A stretch of DNA of 5,601 nt from Coleofasciculus sp. S288 (GTDB lineage: Bacteria; Cyanobacteriota; Cyanobacteriia; Cyanobacteriales; Coleofasciculaceae): the NCBI GenBank assembly GCA_020216575.1, contig JAIUYC010000349.1, forward strand, positions 1 to 5,601. Direction: 5' to 3'. The notes beneath the pieces are model-generated. The model worked only from the letters and a program-made list of their open reading frames with translations, was not told the DNA's origin and did not search any database. The position numbers were made by a program, and so were the translations under genes. Shown in pieces: positions 1-5,601 of the stretch (position 1 is the first letter of the stretch; every line of letters begins with the position of its first letter).

Positions 1-2273
1 AGCTGGACAAATTGTTCTAATTCTAGTAGGAAATGAAGGTAATCTTCCCGAATCGAGAGGATAACTTTAACAAATCCTAAATTGAGGCAATCTCGCAAAA
101 ATTCATAAAATAAGAGTTTCTGAGATTGATTGGTGGAAGCAAACAGAAATTCTTCAAATTGGTCAAAAATTAAAACGGTTAACAAGTTGTGTTCGGCGTT
201 GTGCCGCAACTGTTCGCGGAGCTTTTGGATTTTTTCTTGAGGGGTTTGGGCGTCGTTGAAGCCTAAAACAATGGGTTCTTCATCGTCTCTCAAGCCGAAA
301 TCCTCTAGAGTTCGTGTCAAGGCTCTGCCTAAATCCCTAACCCAATCGGTATAAACTTGCAGGACAATGGGCAAGGCAATGCGATCGCCAATTGCTCTAT
401 GTTTTAGTGCAGGCATTAACCCCGCCGAGACGATGGAACTTTTTCCTACCCCGGATTGACCGTGAATCACCGTCAGTTTGTGGTCGGCACGACTAATGCG
501 TTCGATTAAACGGTTAACATCTCGTTGACGCCCAGAAGCGGCAATTTCCTGGGCATAAAGGCGTTCTGGCGGAACGTCTCGGCTGCCACTGTACTCCCCT
601 TTCACAACAGGCCGTTGGGGCTGGAGGCGACCGGCACCAATAAACGCCCGAAACCCATAGAGCTGCTCAATGACGCGCTGTTCTTGCTTAATTCGGAATG
701 CCTCTAAGTATCGACCTTGCTCGAAGTAAAGGGTTTGTAACGCTTCTAACAGGTGAAGGTAGTGCTGTGTCTCGTAGCGATGATCACTGGACTTGATTGC
801 CTTTTCCAGTTCCTGGCTTGCCGTTTCCAGGTAATTGAGTGCCTCAATTTGGTGACCCAACTGCCGTTGCGCTTTCACCAAAAATAACTGGTAAAGCTGT
901 GCCAAGAGGAATCGATGCAAGCCGTGATAATGTTCCTCCCCCGACTCTGCCAAGGTAAACAGTGCCTTCTGTGCCAACTGACTGGCGTTATTCCAGTTGG
1001 AGTACCTGAGCGCCACCTCCGCCAGAAAGCCATAATCTTGAGCCTGTTGCACCTGCGTGCCGTAGGTTTGATGTAGGATGATGGCGTCTTGAGCAAGATT
1101 TGCCAAGGATGACCAAGCTCCCAATCGTTGCAGGACCTCGGCAAGTTGCGTAACAAACTGCGCGACCAAGTCAGGTCGTTTCGCTTCGGTTAAGATTTCA
1201 ATGCATTGGTGAAGATAAGGCCAAGCTTCTTCCCAGTTTCGGTAACGTTCGGCTCGATGCTGGTCAGCATAGCGGCAGTAACACAAGCCCAATTGAAACA
1301 ATACCAGTCCCTGCCGCTCTAAGTTATTGGTTTGTCGCCAAAATCTCAAGCTGTACTGATAGTGATGGATAGCTGCATCAATGCGATCGCTAACGTAGTC
1401 ATCCAGACCAAAAACAAATTCCAGACTAGCATCCAGTTCTGGATTTAAGCTGACGCCACGACTTTGTAAATCCTGTAGAGCACAATCGAGTTCTAAACGA
1501 TTCCGACTCCCTGCCGTCAAATTCAGGAAGGAATGGTAACCCGATATATTGTGAGCGACTTCTCTAGTCCCATCTTGCCTCAGAAAGGTGTCGAACACGA
1601 TCGCGGTTTTTTGCCGCAGGAAATTGAGTAAGTCTTTGGTATCAAATTCAAACTTAATCGGTGTGGCAGCCCAACTGGCAAAATCCGGCGCAAACCGTAC
1701 CAGTTTTTGCAGTACCTTATCATTCATCCACAACACGATGGGAAAGGGTAGCCGTTTGCGAAACTCATCTCGCACCTGATTCGTAGACGCAAACAGGTCA
1801 TTCAGAGCGACTACCGAGTCTAAACCGAAAATGAACAAAGCGGGATGAGGTTGATGTGAAGACAAGGAGAAAGGGAGAGAGGGAGATGGGGGAAGTTTTT
1901 CTGAAACATTCCCCACGTCCCCACGTCCCCGCGTCCCCGCGTCCCCGCGTCCCCGCATCCCCGCGTCCCCACGTCCCCGCATCCCCGCATCCCCGCGTCC
2001 CCGCGTCCCCGCGTCTTCCTGACAGTGCCTATACGTTTGGATTGTCGTAAAAAGCGTTTTGACCGACTTAGGGAGGACGAGCTCTCGAATTTGGTAGCGC
2101 CCATCGGCAAGTTCTTGCAGCCGATGCACCATTTGCTGTTGCAGAAGTTCATAGTTGCAGCGCACCAGTACAAGGGAAAATTCTCCTTGTGAAAATGCGA
2201 TCGCTCGGTCGAGTGCGTTTAACGAGCGTTCGTTATATGCCACAACGTTGTCTGGTCGCCGTGTTTCAACCAT
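1..2273 (-). CDS. STAND-class NTPase with NTPase-like N-terminal domain and TPR-type solenoid, C-terminus cut by window edge
   Basis: The frame is open without a stop from ATG 2273 to the left edge (757 codons), so the gene is partial. Residues 1-290 resemble an NTPase fold without a Walker A: hydrophobic strands at 32-38 (FSLVLVR) and 146-153 (LFIFGLDS), then the family-typical segment at 165-201 (NQVRDEF, PIVLWMNDKVLQKL, APDFASW). Residues about 295-545 are paired amphipathic helices of TPR type. The NTPase begins near 560: Walker A GQSGVGKS at 605-612, Walker B TVLIFDQFEE around 699-708, and a STAND-type SIREDY at 740-745. This fits the nSTAND1 group, which are signalling ATPases that switch on ligand binding; the effector or sensor part would lie beyond the edge. 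The start overlaps the upstream ATPase gene by 55 bases, and the N-terminus from MVETRR reads like the family. A repeat insertion occupies about residues 87-138. Function in defence is inference; the domain order is what the sequence shows. Confidence 0.9.
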   Translation of the reverse strand, partial: MVETRRPDNVVAYNERSLNALDRAIAFSQGEFSLVLVRCNYELLQQQMVHRLQELADGRYQIRELVLPKSVKTLFTTIQTYRHCQEDAGTRGRGDAGMRGRGDAGMRGRGDAGTRGRGDVGNVSEKLPPSPSLPFSLSSHQPHPALFIFGLDSVVALNDLFASTNQVRDEFRKRLPFPIVLWMNDKVLQKLVRFAPDFASWAATPIKFEFDTKDLLNFLRQKTAIVFDTFLRQDGTREVAHNISGYHSFLNLTAGSRNRLELDCALQDLQSRGVSLNPELDASLEFVFGLDDYVSDRIDAAIHHYQYSLRFWRQTNNLERQGLVLFQLGLCYCRYADQHRAERYRNWEEAWPYLHQCIEILTEAKRPDLVAQFVTQLAEVLQRLGAWSSLANLAQDAIILHQTYGTQVQQAQDYGFLAEVALRYSNWNNASQLAQKALFTLAESGEEHYHGLHRFLLAQLYQLFLVKAQRQLGHQIEALNYLETASQELEKAIKSSDHRYETQHYLHLLEALQTLYFEQGRYLEAFRIKQEQRVIEQLYGFRAFIGAGRLQPQRPVVKGEYSGSRDVPPERLYAQEIAASGRQRDVNRLIERISRADHKLTVIHGQSGVGKSSIVSAGLMPALKHRAIGDRIALPIVLQVYTDWVRDLGRALTRTLEDFGLRDDEEPIVLGFNDAQTPQEKIQKLREQLRHNAEHNLLTVLIFDQFEEFLFASTNQSQKLLFYEFLRDCLNLGFVKVILSIREDYLHFLLELEQFVQ
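381..388. repeat. HIP1 palindrome GCGATCGC (first of four)
   Basis: Exact GCGATCGC occurs here and at 1383-1390, 2197-2204 and 2330-2337. Four copies in 5.6 kb is far above chance for an 8-mer and is a hallmark of many cyanobacterial chromosomes. All four lie in the two ATPase genes; none is in the DUF3616 gene or the small gene. Confidence 0.9.
1861..1895. repeat. Purine-rich low-complexity tract adjoining the octamer array
   Basis: The plus strand is almost purely A/G here, built on loose units such as AAGGAGA, AAGGGAGA and GAGGGAGATGGGGG. On the coding strand it gives a pyrimidine tract translated as a Pro/Ser/Leu-rich segment (KLPPSPSLPFSLS, about residues 125-137). With the octamer array it forms one composite insertion of about 160 bases between conserved segments of the N-terminal domain. 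A similar AGCAGGGGAG-type tract stands at 5462-5490, outside any gene. Confidence 0.6.
1909..2015. repeat. 13-unit tandem array of an 8-base repeat (RTCCCCRC), inside the STAND gene
   Basis: On the plus strand the unit GTCCCCGC repeats head to tail thirteen times from 1909 to 2012, with a partial GTC after it. The first unit is diverged (TTCCCCAC). The other units differ only by G/A changes at unit positions 1 and 7 (for example ATCCCCGC at 1957, 1981 and 1989; GTCCCCAC at 1917 and 1965). Read on the minus strand it is in frame with the STAND gene and encodes a low-complexity Gly/Arg/Asp stretch built on GDAGTRGR (about residues 87-121). It resembles the short tandem repeats scattered through cyanobacterial genomes, though those are best known as 7-mers. 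Copy-number change by slippage is expected for such arrays. Confidence 0.95.
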
Positions 2274-3580
2274 GTCTGAAATTTCTGCGCTTCTTCTAGA
2301 GCGGGATTAACACCAAACCAAGTGCCTTCGCGATCGCGGTATTCAAAAACTAACATGCTGCGCAACAGAGTTTGGTATTCCATGTCTCCTCTTACAGTTT
2401 GCTGTTGCACCACCTGAAACAGCAACTCCCACTCATCATCTGTAATAGACGAGGTTAGATAATCGCGGCGTTCCCGAATCACGCTTTCCAAACATTCGCG
2501 AGGAATGGGTGGGTTTTCTTGTCTAAGACAATCAAACAACAACCCTAGTAAGTTTCGCACATGACCTCCACTGACGCGGCAGAGGCGATCGAGGGTTTCC
2601 GGATCGTCGAAAACCTCGGTCAGCATCTCTAGCTGTTCCTCATGCGTCTCGTTGGGAAACGCTCTCACCAGCACCATCTGCCGCAGCAGCCTCATCCCCT
2701 CCTCAAACTCCTCACCACTCCGCAGTCGTATCGGCACCATCGGCAATATTTTAGGGCTTATCCCACCGCCCAAACGGTTTTTTAGGGTTTCGCAATCATT
2801 CGAGAACGTCAGCGACAAAGGAATCGTGTAAACGACGTGGCAATTGAGCTTCCGTAATTGCTCGCCCCGGTCAATAAATAAATACTCCGGCTGCGTGCGT
2901 CCGGAGGGTAGGGGGCGAATGTCCACCCGATCCAAATTATCCAAAATCACCACTAATCCAGCTTTCCCCTGTCGCCTGAGTTCCGTGGTAGCGCGGTCGA
3001 GGAGTTCTTTGTTAATCGATTCCAAAATCCCACTGGTACGAGGTTCTAGGTACTCCCTCAACTGGCGTCGCAGTTTAGGACTTTCTTTCGTTTTAGCGGT
3101 GATTTTGCCAATGCCGACGGAGAGTTCCGCCTCGGCAGAGAGTTCGATGGGGGTATGCAAAAAATCAGCAATCTCGCGAAAGAGATTGACAAAGTAGCCA
3201 GGATTGACCTTGATTTTAATGGCTTCGAGGCTCTCACTCACCTGACCTGCGATGCTCAGCAAAATATCTGTAACATCCACGTCAGCCATGTCTAAATCTT
3301 GAGATGACTCAAAATAAACAACATGGAATCCATCTTGCTCTAACTCCAATTTGAGTCGAAGCAATTCTGTAGACTTCCCGCAACCAATATGACCTGTAAA
3401 CAACTGGCAAGTCGGCTCATCTGGGGAAATCAGTGTGATAGTCCGCTTCAGGGACTCGATAATTTTACTTCCTCTAACGGAGGAAAAATCAATATAATAC
3501 TGCTGGTCATTTGCTTCCCCCATGCTGAGGGGCTTGCTAGGGTTACAGGCTTTATAAAATTTTGGTAGATAAAGTCCCAT
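2219..3580 (-). CDS. AAA-type P-loop ATPase (ORC/KAP-like), partner of the STAND gene
   Basis: Complete 453-residue cytoplasmic protein with no signal peptide or membrane segment. A conserved lead-in, YYIDFSSVRGS (28-38), precedes Walker A GHIGCGKST at 63-71. Walker B is VVILDNLDRVD at 210-220. A sensor-1-like strand is at 247-255 (CHVVYTIPL) and a sensor-2-like SGGHVRNLLGL at 337-347. The C-terminal region from about 378 (ITDDEWELLFQVV, then LLRSMLVFEYRD and WFGVNPAL) reads like a winged helix, as in ORC/Cdc6-type and related AAA ATPases. ATP binding and hydrolysis are therefore likely; the substrate is unknown. The start is supported by a Shine-Dalgarno-like GAAGGAAG 10 bases upstream and by typical family residues before the first motif. 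The stop lies inside the next gene, which points to one operon and coupled translation. It could be a DNA- or nucleoprotein-acting ATPase or a regulator of the STAND partner; the sequence does not decide. Confidence 0.93.
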   Translation of the reverse strand: MGLYLPKFYKACNPSKPLSMGEANDQQYYIDFSSVRGSKIIESLKRTITLISPDEPTCQLFTGHIGCGKSTELLRLKLELEQDGFHVVYFESSQDLDMADVDVTDILLSIAGQVSESLEAIKIKVNPGYFVNLFREIADFLHTPIELSAEAELSVGIGKITAKTKESPKLRRQLREYLEPRTSGILESINKELLDRATTELRRQGKAGLVVILDNLDRVDIRPLPSGRTQPEYLFIDRGEQLRKLNCHVVYTIPLSLTFSNDCETLKNRLGGGISPKILPMVPIRLRSGEEFEEGMRLLRQMVLVRAFPNETHEEQLEMLTEVFDDPETLDRLCRVSGGHVRNLLGLLFDCLRQENPPIPRECLESVIRERRDYLTSSITDDEWELLFQVVQQQTVRGDMEYQTLLRSMLVFEYRDREGTWFGVNPALEEAQKFQTWLKHGDQTTLWHITNAR

Positions 3581-3590
3581 GCGCTGTCAT

Positions 3591-3598
3591 CTTCCTTC
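3591..3598 (-). promoter_or_regulatory. Ribosome binding site of the AAA ATPase gene
   Basis: The minus strand reads GAAGGAAG here, ten bases before ATG 3580. It favours this start over the internal ATG at codon 20. An ATG immediately after the purine run (3588-3590) is in another frame and meets a stop after 12 codons. Confidence 0.6.
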
Positions 3599-3647
3599 TT
3601 TATTTGGGTTTAAGGACGCTACCACTCCCCGCTGTGCGCTCATGTTT

Positions 3648-3670
3648 AACTTTTCCTTGAGCGAAAAGTT
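3648..3670. repeat. Perfect 8-bp inverted repeat between the small gene and the ATPase gene
   Basis: AACTTTTC (3648-3655) and GAAAAGTT (3663-3670) form a perfect stem around a 7-base loop. Neither strand has a T-run directly after the stem and the stem is AT-rich, so a classical intrinsic terminator is unlikely. It lies 22 bases past the stop of the small gene and 68 bases before the ATPase start. A protein-binding palindrome controlling the ATPase-STAND pair, or a 3' stabilising hairpin for the small gene, are both possible. Confidence 0.55.
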
Positions 3671-3691
3671 CTATCAGGAAAAAAGATGCCC

Positions 3692-3937
3692 CTATTGTGG
3701 TTGTTCTGGTTGACACGGTATTCCTAGCCACCGACACTCTGGTTCTTTTTTCTCTCTAGATGCCAGATAAAATGGCGGAAGCTGTTGAGTCCCGAGTGTA
3801 ACCCAATTCGTTTTAATGTTGGGTCTAGCCACCTGTAGATTTTCTTGATTGATCACCTTAGGACTCACAAAACTTAGACCTGACCCAATTAGCAACATGG
3901 GTAAAGCCATATTCACACTAAAGATTTTTTTTTTCAT
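3692..3937 (-). CDS. Small probably exported protein, unrecognised
   Basis: 81 residues that I do not recognise. The N-terminus has a basic start (MKKK) followed by a hydrophobic stretch at about 9-24 (NMALPMLLIGSGLSFV), which looks like a signal peptide. No lipobox cysteine follows, and no clear AXA cleavage site is visible. The mature part is short and polar and ends with a paired-cysteine segment, ECRWLGIPCQPEQPQ (67-81), whose two cysteines five apart could form a disulfide or bind metal outside the cytoplasm. Codons 2-4 lie in a run of ten A (3925-3934 on the opposite strand), prone to slippage. The purines AAAAAGG abut the ATG, too close for a standard ribosome site, so initiation may be weak. 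It lies 111 bases before the ATPase gene on the same strand, but I see no proof of co-transcription. Confidence 0.55.
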   Translation of the reverse strand: MKKKIFSVNMALPMLLIGSGLSFVSPKVINQENLQVARPNIKTNWVTLGTQQLPPFYLASREKKEPECRWLGIPCQPEQPQ

Positions 3938-4077
3938 CCTTTTTCAGCAAGTTCTATGGAGCGAGTGAAGGTATTAATCCTTCTCCGTTCCTGTACGTAT
4001 TACTCTTCTTCTGGTCTTGCTGCTAATCAGGATAATTTTTCAGACTTTTGTAAAAATATGGTGTATTTTCCCTTTGA

Positions 4078-4158
4078 AAATGCTATCCTAGAGTGTTACT
4101 CCTCTTCACAACAGGAGAACTAGAAGCTGGAAGCCCCCGTAATTCATCAGAGGGATGA
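4078..4158 (+). mobile_element. Possible relic of the 3' end of a TnpB-type (IS200/IS605) element
   Basis: A short open stretch on the plus strand, bounded upstream by a stop at 4075, ends with ELEAGSPRNSSEG and a stop at 4156-4158. From memory, EAGSP-type tails and the DNA GAAGC-CCCC followed by a subterminal hairpin resemble the right end of cyanobacterial IS200/IS605 tnpB copies. The hairpin at 4161-4182 sits where such an element would have one. There is no zinc-ribbon or RuvC coding sequence left, so at most this is a degraded end fragment. The resemblance rests on recollection only. Confidence 0.25.
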
Positions 4159-4184
4159 AAGCGACTGAAGTGGTACAGTCGCCT
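4159..4184 (-). terminator. Hairpin after the DUF3616 gene, candidate terminator
   Basis: GCGACTG (4161-4167) and CAGTCGC (4176-4182) pair perfectly around an 8-base loop. On the minus strand the stem extends by a G-U and an A-U pair. It begins 17 bases beyond the stop of the DUF3616 gene and is followed on that strand by only a short TTTC, so termination may be weak. It could instead be the subterminal hairpin of a decayed IS200/IS605 element. Confidence 0.45.
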
Positions 4185-4200
4185 ACAATTTGACCAATCA

Positions 4201-5277
4201 CTAACTCATCAAGAAGACATCAGCTAAGACACCCGTTGCTCCATCACTCAGCGTTGTCTCGTCCGGCGAGTCATAAACCACTAGGAGAGAAGATTGCTGA
4301 GTAATGGGGGCGAAGAGTGTCATCCCTTCAGCATGATGTTTGCCCTCTCCGTGGGGTATGTCCAGTATCCGTTCTGGTTCCCATACCAAACCCTCGTCTG
4401 ACCTGCCGAAACCATTCTTAATACGGAACACCTTAACAGGACCATCTAATTCCATAGTTGGTCCTGCCAAAACTAATAAGTCTTGACCATCAAAACACAA
4501 ATCGCGAATTCCCAATCCACCCAAGTTAATAAAATGCTTTTTATAACGCTGCCCTTCAAGTCCAATTTCCTTTAGTCCCAAGTGTGTTGGACTGATTTGT
4601 TCCACCTCTATTTCCAGGAGAATTGCCCAGCCTCTTAGAACGGGTCCCCGCAGACCCAAATAAATGGTCTGATTTGATACGGCTATCCCTTCGATATCAA
4701 AACCGTTATCTTTACCAGGGATTTTAGATACGATGAAGGAACCGAGATGAGGGTCTGATTCCAAAGCATCCATCAGCAAGTTGCCTTTCTCAGTCAGTTC
4801 TAGCTTGGCGGCTGTAAGTGCTTGTGACGGGTTTTCTGGATGAGGATAGGAGGGTAATAAACTTCCATTAATGACAGGAATTCGTGCTAGGATGTATCGA
4901 TTGGCTTCTGACTCTATAGTTGCCAATCGTTTAAGATTTTTTTTCTCCTTTTTATCGGGTTTAGGTTTTTTGCGTTTCGTACTGTGCGAACCCACTATCC
5001 ACAGGTAAGAATCTGCATAGGCTAGTCCTTCAATATCTATTTCCTCTTCGGTTGAGGCAGGTAACTCAATGACATCTGCCAACTGAAAGTTTTGGTGCTC
5101 TCCAAACGTATGAGCATCAACCTGAGATAAACGTTCAAGGGTTGTTGTTTCATCCGAACCCAGCCATAAATGTTTATCAGGTGTTAGAGCAATAGCTGAT
5201 AAATCTTCATGAAAGGGTGTGTAGTCATCCAGGAATCGTAAAACAACCTGATTGAGTAAATTACTGTTTTCCATCAT
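4201..5277 (-). CDS. DUF3616 domain protein, function unknown
   Basis: Complete 358-residue protein, about the usual length for DUF3616. No signal peptide or membrane segment is visible. The chain is rich in short beta strands with recurring acidic motifs in a propeller-like rhythm: EIDIEGLAY (79-87), NGFDIEGIAV (191-200), YLGLRGP (206-212), LGIRDLCFDG (255-264) and HHAEGMTL (314-321), closing with VVYDSPDE (333-340). The repeated D/E-G pattern resembles calcium- or metal-binding propeller enzymes, but no activity is known to me. Residues 101-117 are an unusually lysine-rich loop (KRKKPKPDKKEKKNLKR) between two conserved strands, probably surface exposed. Two adjacent ATG codons begin the gene; the first has a weak GGA 8 bases upstream. 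It is a stand-alone gene, separated from the ATPase pair by the small gene, so a functional link is not implied. Confidence 0.9.
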   Translation of the reverse strand: MMENSNLLNQVVLRFLDDYTPFHEDLSAIALTPDKHLWLGSDETTTLERLSQVDAHTFGEHQNFQLADVIELPASTEEEIDIEGLAYADSYLWIVGSHSTKRKKPKPDKKEKKNLKRLATIESEANRYILARIPVINGSLLPSYPHPENPSQALTAAKLELTEKGNLLMDALESDPHLGSFIVSKIPGKDNGFDIEGIAVSNQTIYLGLRGPVLRGWAILLEIEVEQISPTHLGLKEIGLEGQRYKKHFINLGGLGIRDLCFDGQDLLVLAGPTMELDGPVKVFRIKNGFGRSDEGLVWEPERILDIPHGEGKHHAEGMTLFAPITQQSSLLVVYDSPDETTLSDGATGVLADVFLMS

Positions 5278-5601
5278 TAAATTTTTCCAAGATTGCCTGA
5301 TAGTAACCTCGATAAGGAACTCAAATTAGTCCCATTTATTTTATGCTACTGCCACTGACACCTTCAGCTTGCCAGTGCAGAGAAAACGGCTCGATGTGAG
5401 TCCGCTTCTCCGTCTGTTCTACCATTTTTTGGGGTCAGTTACTTGTACCAGCAGTTACGAGAGCAGGGGAAGCAGGGGAGGCAGGGGGAGAATTTTTACT
5501 GATGGGTTATTTCTATAGCGTTTCTCAAATAGATGAAGTACAGTAACAGCAGTGAGTAAACCAATTGAAAAGGTCTTGAGAGGAAACTTGTTGGTAGGCT
5601 A
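5278..5601. other. Gene-free stretch upstream of the DUF3616 gene
   Basis: 324 bases without a supported gene. It should hold the promoter of the DUF3616 gene; on the minus strand a TAAAAT stands about 60 bases before the start, but no good -35 accompanies it. A direct repeat CAGTTAC occurs at 5436-5442 and 5452-5458, followed at once by the purine-rich triplicate at 5462-5490. The segment 5513-5543 (beginning CTATAGCGTTTCTCAAAT) looks like a dispersed cyanobacterial intergenic element, from memory only. Nothing else is recognised to the right edge. Confidence 0.6.
5462..5490. repeat. Purine-rich triplicate of an AGCAGGGGAG-type unit
   Basis: Three consecutive near-identical units of 9-10 bases, AGCAGGGGA, AGCAGGGGAG and GCAGGGGGAG, in an otherwise AT-rich gap. 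It is the same general style as the purine tract at 1861-1895 and belongs with the short GC-rich repeats found in many filamentous cyanobacterial genomes. Confidence 0.75.

Larger units (their letters stand above)
3938..4200. other. Non-coding gap between the small gene and the DUF3616 gene
   Basis: 263 bases with no supported gene on either strand. The part next to the small gene (3938-4080) is AT-rich and should hold its promoter. On the minus strand a TAATAC-like -10 stands about 70 bases before the ATG, with only a weak TTAGCA-like -35 about 18 bases further up, so no firm call is made. The part next to the DUF3616 stop holds the hairpin at 4161-4182 and the possible transposon relic at 4078-4158. 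Confidence 0.6.

Noticed and set aside
525..1779. Short open frames at 525-707 (+), 875-1156 (-) and 1588-1779 (+)
   Set aside because: All lie within the continuous STAND frame and have no recognisable protein features.
1909..2015. Possible CRISPR array
   Set aside because: Units are 8 bases, directly adjacent, with no unique spacers; this is a simple tandem repeat.
1856..2050. Plus-strand open frame rich in Pro/Arg/Ser
   Set aside because: It is the antisense reading of the octamer array (VPASPRPR repeats), with no recognisable start context or domain.
1820..2173. Minus-strand open frame of 117 codons across the octamer array
   Set aside because: It is the neighbouring frame of the STAND gene, kept open by the stop-free repeat. 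It does not match the family, while the frame from 2273 continues through the array into the conserved domains.
1..2273. STAND gene as a pseudogene broken by the repeat
   Set aside because: Codon-by-codon reading across 1820-2021 finds no stop or frame change, and the conserved domains on both sides are in one frame.
2844..3197. Plus-strand open frame of 117 codons opposite the AAA ATPase
   Set aside because: It is antisense to the strongly supported ATPase frame with Walker motifs and shows no domain of its own.
5340..5385. Hairpin around CACTG and CAGTG upstream of the DUF3616 gene
   Set aside because: The stem is only about 5 bp with a long loop and a bulge when extended; this is expected by chance.

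Overview
The window looks like a chromosomal stretch from a cyanobacterium, probably a filamentous one. It carries four copies of the cyanobacterial palindrome GCGATCGC (HIP1), short GC-rich tandem repeats of the kind common in filamentous cyanobacteria, and protein families frequent in that group. I cannot name the species. All four protein genes I can support lie on the minus strand, so the window reads right to left.

Layout from right to left. Positions 5278-5601 hold no gene I can support, only short repeats, including a purine-rich triplicate at 5462-5490. Positions 4201-5277 encode a complete DUF3616-type protein of unknown function. Positions 3938-4200 are non-coding, with a strong hairpin (4161-4182) and a possible relic of a TnpB-type transposon end. 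Positions 3692-3937 encode a small, probably exported, unrecognised protein. A 111-base gap containing an 8-bp-stem palindrome follows. Positions 2219-3580 encode a complete 453-residue AAA-type P-loop ATPase. Overlapping its end by 55 bases, a large gene starts at 2273 and runs off the left edge. It encodes at least 757 residues: an NTPase-like N-terminal domain with no visible P-loop, a helical TPR-type solenoid, then a STAND-class P-loop NTPase.

The two ATPase genes form a tight, probably translationally coupled pair. By architecture the large protein is a signalling or sensing STAND ATPase, with the TPR solenoid as a candidate ligand-binding or scaffold region. The ORC/KAP-like ATPase would be its partner. 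A role in defence or programmed response is an inference from family membership, not visible in the sequence.

The most unusual feature is a 13-unit array of an 8-base repeat (1909-2015) followed by a pyrimidine-rich tract, both inside the STAND gene and read through in frame. Because 8 is not a multiple of 3, gain or loss of one unit would shift the frame and truncate the protein within about 220 bases. The array could therefore act as an on/off switch for the system. The coding strand of the array also has GGGG every 8 bases, so it could form G-quadruplexes in DNA or mRNA.
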